Of a stretch of 7,211 nt of DNA, positions 5,503 through 7,211 are shown in pieces. A model generated the notes under the pieces. It was not told where the DNA came from, made no database searches, and saw only the letters and a list, made by a program, of their open reading frames with translations. The number at the start of each line of letters is the position of its first letter. Positions within the stretch are counted from its first letter, which is position 1. The position numbers and the translations under genes are program-made. Source of the stretch: an uncultured Clostridia bacterium. GTDB lineage: Bacteria > Bacillota > Clostridia > Christensenellales > CAG-138. The stretch lies in assembly GCA_947304365.1 (NCBI GenBank), contig CAMZAY010000053.1, positions 1 to 7,211 of the forward strand. Reading direction: 5' to 3'.

Positions 5503-5841
5503 ATGATGCAGCTTTTGGTAATAACGATCGACGACTGCGACGAGTTTCTTGAGACCCTCGCGGGATTAAAGGCGCACGGCATGAACGGCGTCGTCATACA
5601 GTCGACGAGTCTTAAGCATGCGCTCCTCAATTCCACCATCGACGCGGCGCCCATATTCGGTTCCCTCTCGAAGGTCGTCTCCAACGATTTCGAGATGAGT
5701 CACACCGCTTTTCTGCTTTTGAACGACGATCAGATCGAGCACGCGAAGCGCGTCGTCCGCCGCAACACCGCGGGGCTCGGCAAAAAGGGCGTAATGTTCA
5801 CCGTGCCCATAACGAGCTTCGAGGGCATCGAGGGAGAATGA
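5503..5841 (+). CDS. PII-like signalling protein, probable antiporter regulator
   Basis: 112 aa, the standard PII length. The secondary-structure order fits the PII ferredoxin-like fold: strand QLLVITI (3-9), helix about 12-25, strand NGVVIQS (28-34), a long loop at the T-loop position (about 35-65), strand HTAFLLL (67-73), helix DDQIEHAKRVVRRN (75-88), the B-loop-like TAGLGKKG (89-96) and the last strand VMFTVPI (97-103). The stretch NDDQIEHAKRVV...GVMFTVPI is very close in form to the PDDQVEKV...GKIFVIPVE of GlnB. The T-loop differs from GlnB/GlnK (no Tyr at the uridylylation site) and the C-terminal RxR is absent, so this is a divergent PII-like branch, not a nitrogen PII. Start: the ATG at 5503 has GGAGG (5489-5493) 9 nt upstream; longer versions would begin inside the promoter. 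The antiporter gene follows after 9 nt. The ligand is unknown; nucleotide binding is inferred from the fold. Confidence 0.85.
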   Translation: MMQLLVITIDDCDEFLETLAGLKAHGMNGVVIQSTSLKHALLNSTIDAAPIFGSLSKVVSNDFEMSHTAFLLLNDDQIEHAKRVVRRNTAGLGKKGVMFTVPITSFEGIEGE

Positions 5842-5850
5842 TAAGATAGC

Positions 5851-7128
5851 ATGTTCACAACTCTGATCATGATCGGGTTCGCCATGGCGGCGGGCCTGCT
5901 TCTTACCCGCGTTATGAAGCTGTTCAATCTTCCGAACGTCACGGGTTATCTTATCGCGGGCCTTCTCATAGGTCCCAATTTCTGGAACCTCGTGACCAGG
6001 GGCGCGTTCGGCGGTCTCGTAACGGAGGAAGGGCTTAAAAGCTTCGGCATAATCACGAGCGTCGCGCTCGGCTTCATCGCCTTCTCGATCGGCGGCGAGT
6101 TCAAGCTCGCCACTATTAAAAAGCTCGGCATAAAGGTCATCATAATCACGCTCTTCCAGGCGACGACGACGGTGCTTTTCGTAATGGCGGCGATGATGTT
6201 CGTACGCCGCGACTGCCCGGATCATTTCGTGCCGCGCGCGCTGCTCCTCGGCGCGATAGCCGCAGCAACGGCGCCCGCCGCAACGCTGATGGTCGTCCGC
6301 CAGTATAAGGCGAAGGGTCCCGTTACGGAGACCCTGCTTCCCGTCGTCGCGTTCGACAACGCGGTCGGCTTAATCATTTTCTCCGTCTGCTTCGCTCTTG
6401 CGGAGGTGTTCGCCGTCGGCGGCAGCGTCACGGCGGAGGCGGTGATACTCGCCCCCCTTCGCGAGATAGGGCTTTCACTCCTTGTCGGAGCCGCGCTCGG
6501 AGCGATCCTGTCGCTCATGTGCAGGTTCTTCAAGTCCCGCGATTCAAGGCTCATGCTCATGATCTGCGCCGTTGTTTTCGGCGTTGGTCTTTCGGAGATG
6601 CTCGATCTTTCGAGCCTTCTCGTCTGCATGATGATCGGCGCCGTGTTCGCGAACCTTCGCGGCGATTCCATCCACATCCTCACGCATTGTGAAAAGTGGA
6701 CACCCGCGCTGTTCATGCTGTTCTTCGTCATTTCCGGCGCGGATCTCAAGCTCACCATACTGCCCAAGGTGGGCGTCGCGGGCGTCGTCTACGTCATAGT
6801 CCGCGCGATCGGCAAATACACCGGCGCGTTCGTGGGCTCCGCGATAGTCAAGTCCGAAAGGACCGTGCGCGATTACCTGGGTCTTACGCTCCTTCCGCAG
6901 GCGGGCGTCGCGATAGGTATGGCGCAGATGGTCGCCGCCTCGGAGGACCTTGCCGTGGTAGCGGATCAGGTCGTTACCGTGGTGCTCTTCGCCACCCTCG
7001 TCTACGAGCTCACCGGTCCCATCATAACGAAGGCCGCTCTCCAGGGCGCGGGCGAGATCGACAAGGCTTCGTCGAAGGAGAGACGTCCCATCACGCAGCT
7101 CTTCCGCAGGCATAAGAGAAAGAGCTGA
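5851..7128 (+). CDS. CPA2-type cation:proton antiporter (Na+/H+ or K+/H+ exchanger family)
   Basis: 425 aa, about 12-13 hydrophobic segments across residues 1-395. Family marks include LPNVTGYLIAGLLIGP (27-42), the early-helix F-S-I-G-G-E-F (78-84), the unwound crossover helix ATAPAATLMVV (139-149), the ion-site helix VVAFDNAVGLIIFSV (165-179), SSLLVCMMIGAVFANL (254-269), SGADL (295-299) and LLPQAGVAIGMA (347-358). The usual Asp-Asp (NapA), Asn-Asp (CPA1) or Gln-Asp (KefC) pair is here Asp169-Asn170. Arg318 sits where electrogenic members carry Lys, which argues for electroneutral exchange; this is inference. The protein ends in a short basic tail (about 405-425) with no TrkA-N/RCK regulatory domain, unlike KefB/KefC; the adjacent PII-like protein may take that role. 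It starts 9 nt after the PII-like stop with only a weak, distant GGGAG, suggesting coupled translation. Transported ion not determinable. Confidence 0.92.
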   Translation: MFTTLIMIGFAMAAGLLLTRVMKLFNLPNVTGYLIAGLLIGPNFWNLVTRGAFGGLVTEEGLKSFGIITSVALGFIAFSIGGEFKLATIKKLGIKVIIITLFQATTTVLFVMAAMMFVRRDCPDHFVPRALLLGAIAAATAPAATLMVVRQYKAKGPVTETLLPVVAFDNAVGLIIFSVCFALAEVFAVGGSVTAEAVILAPLREIGLSLLVGAALGAILSLMCRFFKSRDSRLMLMICAVVFGVGLSEMLDLSSLLVCMMIGAVFANLRGDSIHILTHCEKWTPALFMLFFVISGADLKLTILPKVGVAGVVYVIVRAIGKYTGAFVGSAIVKSERTVRDYLGLTLLPQAGVAIGMAQMVAASEDLAVVADQVVTVVLFATLVYELTGPIITKAALQGAGEIDKASSKERRPITQLFRRHKRKS

Positions 7129-7156
7129 TACTGTGTGACAGAAAAAAGCACGGCGG

Positions 7157-7211
7157 AGGGTGCATTCACTTAAGGAGATGCAGGTTTTCAGCCTGAAAAA
7201 AGTCAACGTAT
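7157..7211 (+). repeat. Second copy of the terminator-bearing repeat, cut by window end
   Basis: These 55 nt are identical to 5131-5185, in the same orientation, and start 29 nt after the antiporter stop codon. They include the left terminal inverted repeat and the GGTTTTCAGCC arm. The part that would contain the terminator lies beyond the window, so it probably supplies the terminator for the antiporter operon. Confidence 0.9.

Noticed and set aside
5131..7211. A composite transposon bounded by the two repeat copies
   Set aside because: Both copies are non-coding, in direct orientation, and each behaves as a self-contained element with its own inverted ends; the genes between are ordinary PII-like and antiporter genes with no transposase.

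Overview
The window looks like chromosomal DNA of an anaerobic, probably spore-forming Clostridia-type Firmicute with G+C-rich genes. The basis is Shine-Dalgarno motifs of the GGAG/GGAGG type, sigma-A-like promoters, hairpin-plus-T-tract terminators, a small ECF sigma/anti-sigma pair, a SpoIIQ-like M23 peptidase and dispersed palindromic repeats of a kind I associate with gut Clostridia. The taxonomic call is inference. I see no rRNA, tRNA, CRISPR, phage or transposase gene.

Left part (minus strand, 1-4279). Two convergently unrelated but co-oriented transcription units lie here. The upstream unit starts at a strong promoter (TTGAAA, 17 nt, TATAAT; 4251-4279) and encodes a degenerate CPBP-family membrane protein (3069-4163), an unrecognised 208-aa protein with faint ArgRS-like features (2446-3072) and a UPF0173/UlaG-like metallo-beta-lactamase-fold hydrolase (1760-2440). 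It ends at a hairpin terminator (1719-1744). Immediately behind that terminator, with its -35 reaching into the T-tract, is a candidate promoter for a second unit: an ECF-type sigma factor (1092-1652) overlapping by ATGA with a single-pass membrane protein, its probable anti-sigma factor (214-1095). A hairpin terminator (155-193) and a palindromic repeat (9-152) close this side.

Right part (plus strand, 4280-7211). A divergent gene encodes a membrane-anchored LytM/M23 peptidase resembling SpoIIQ, with an intact zinc site and a possible forespore-type promoter. It is followed by a 254-bp repeat with 16-bp terminal inverted repeats and a built-in terminator (5132-5385). Then a sigma-A-like promoter (5440-5467) drives a two-gene unit: a 112-aa PII-like protein (5503-5841) and, 9 nt later, a CPA2-type cation:proton antiporter without its own RCK/TrkA domain (5851-7128). 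The natural reading is that the PII-like protein is the antiporter's nucleotide-sensing regulator. A second copy of the repeat begins at 7157, in the same orientation and again just behind a gene, and runs off the window end.

The most interesting items are the PII-like/antiporter pair (with an Asp-Asn instead of Asp-Asp in the ion-site helix), the CPBP protein that has lost the catalytic motif residues of its family and carries a lysine-rich tail, the unrecognised gene next to it, and the terminator-bearing repeat element found downstream of both plus-strand units.
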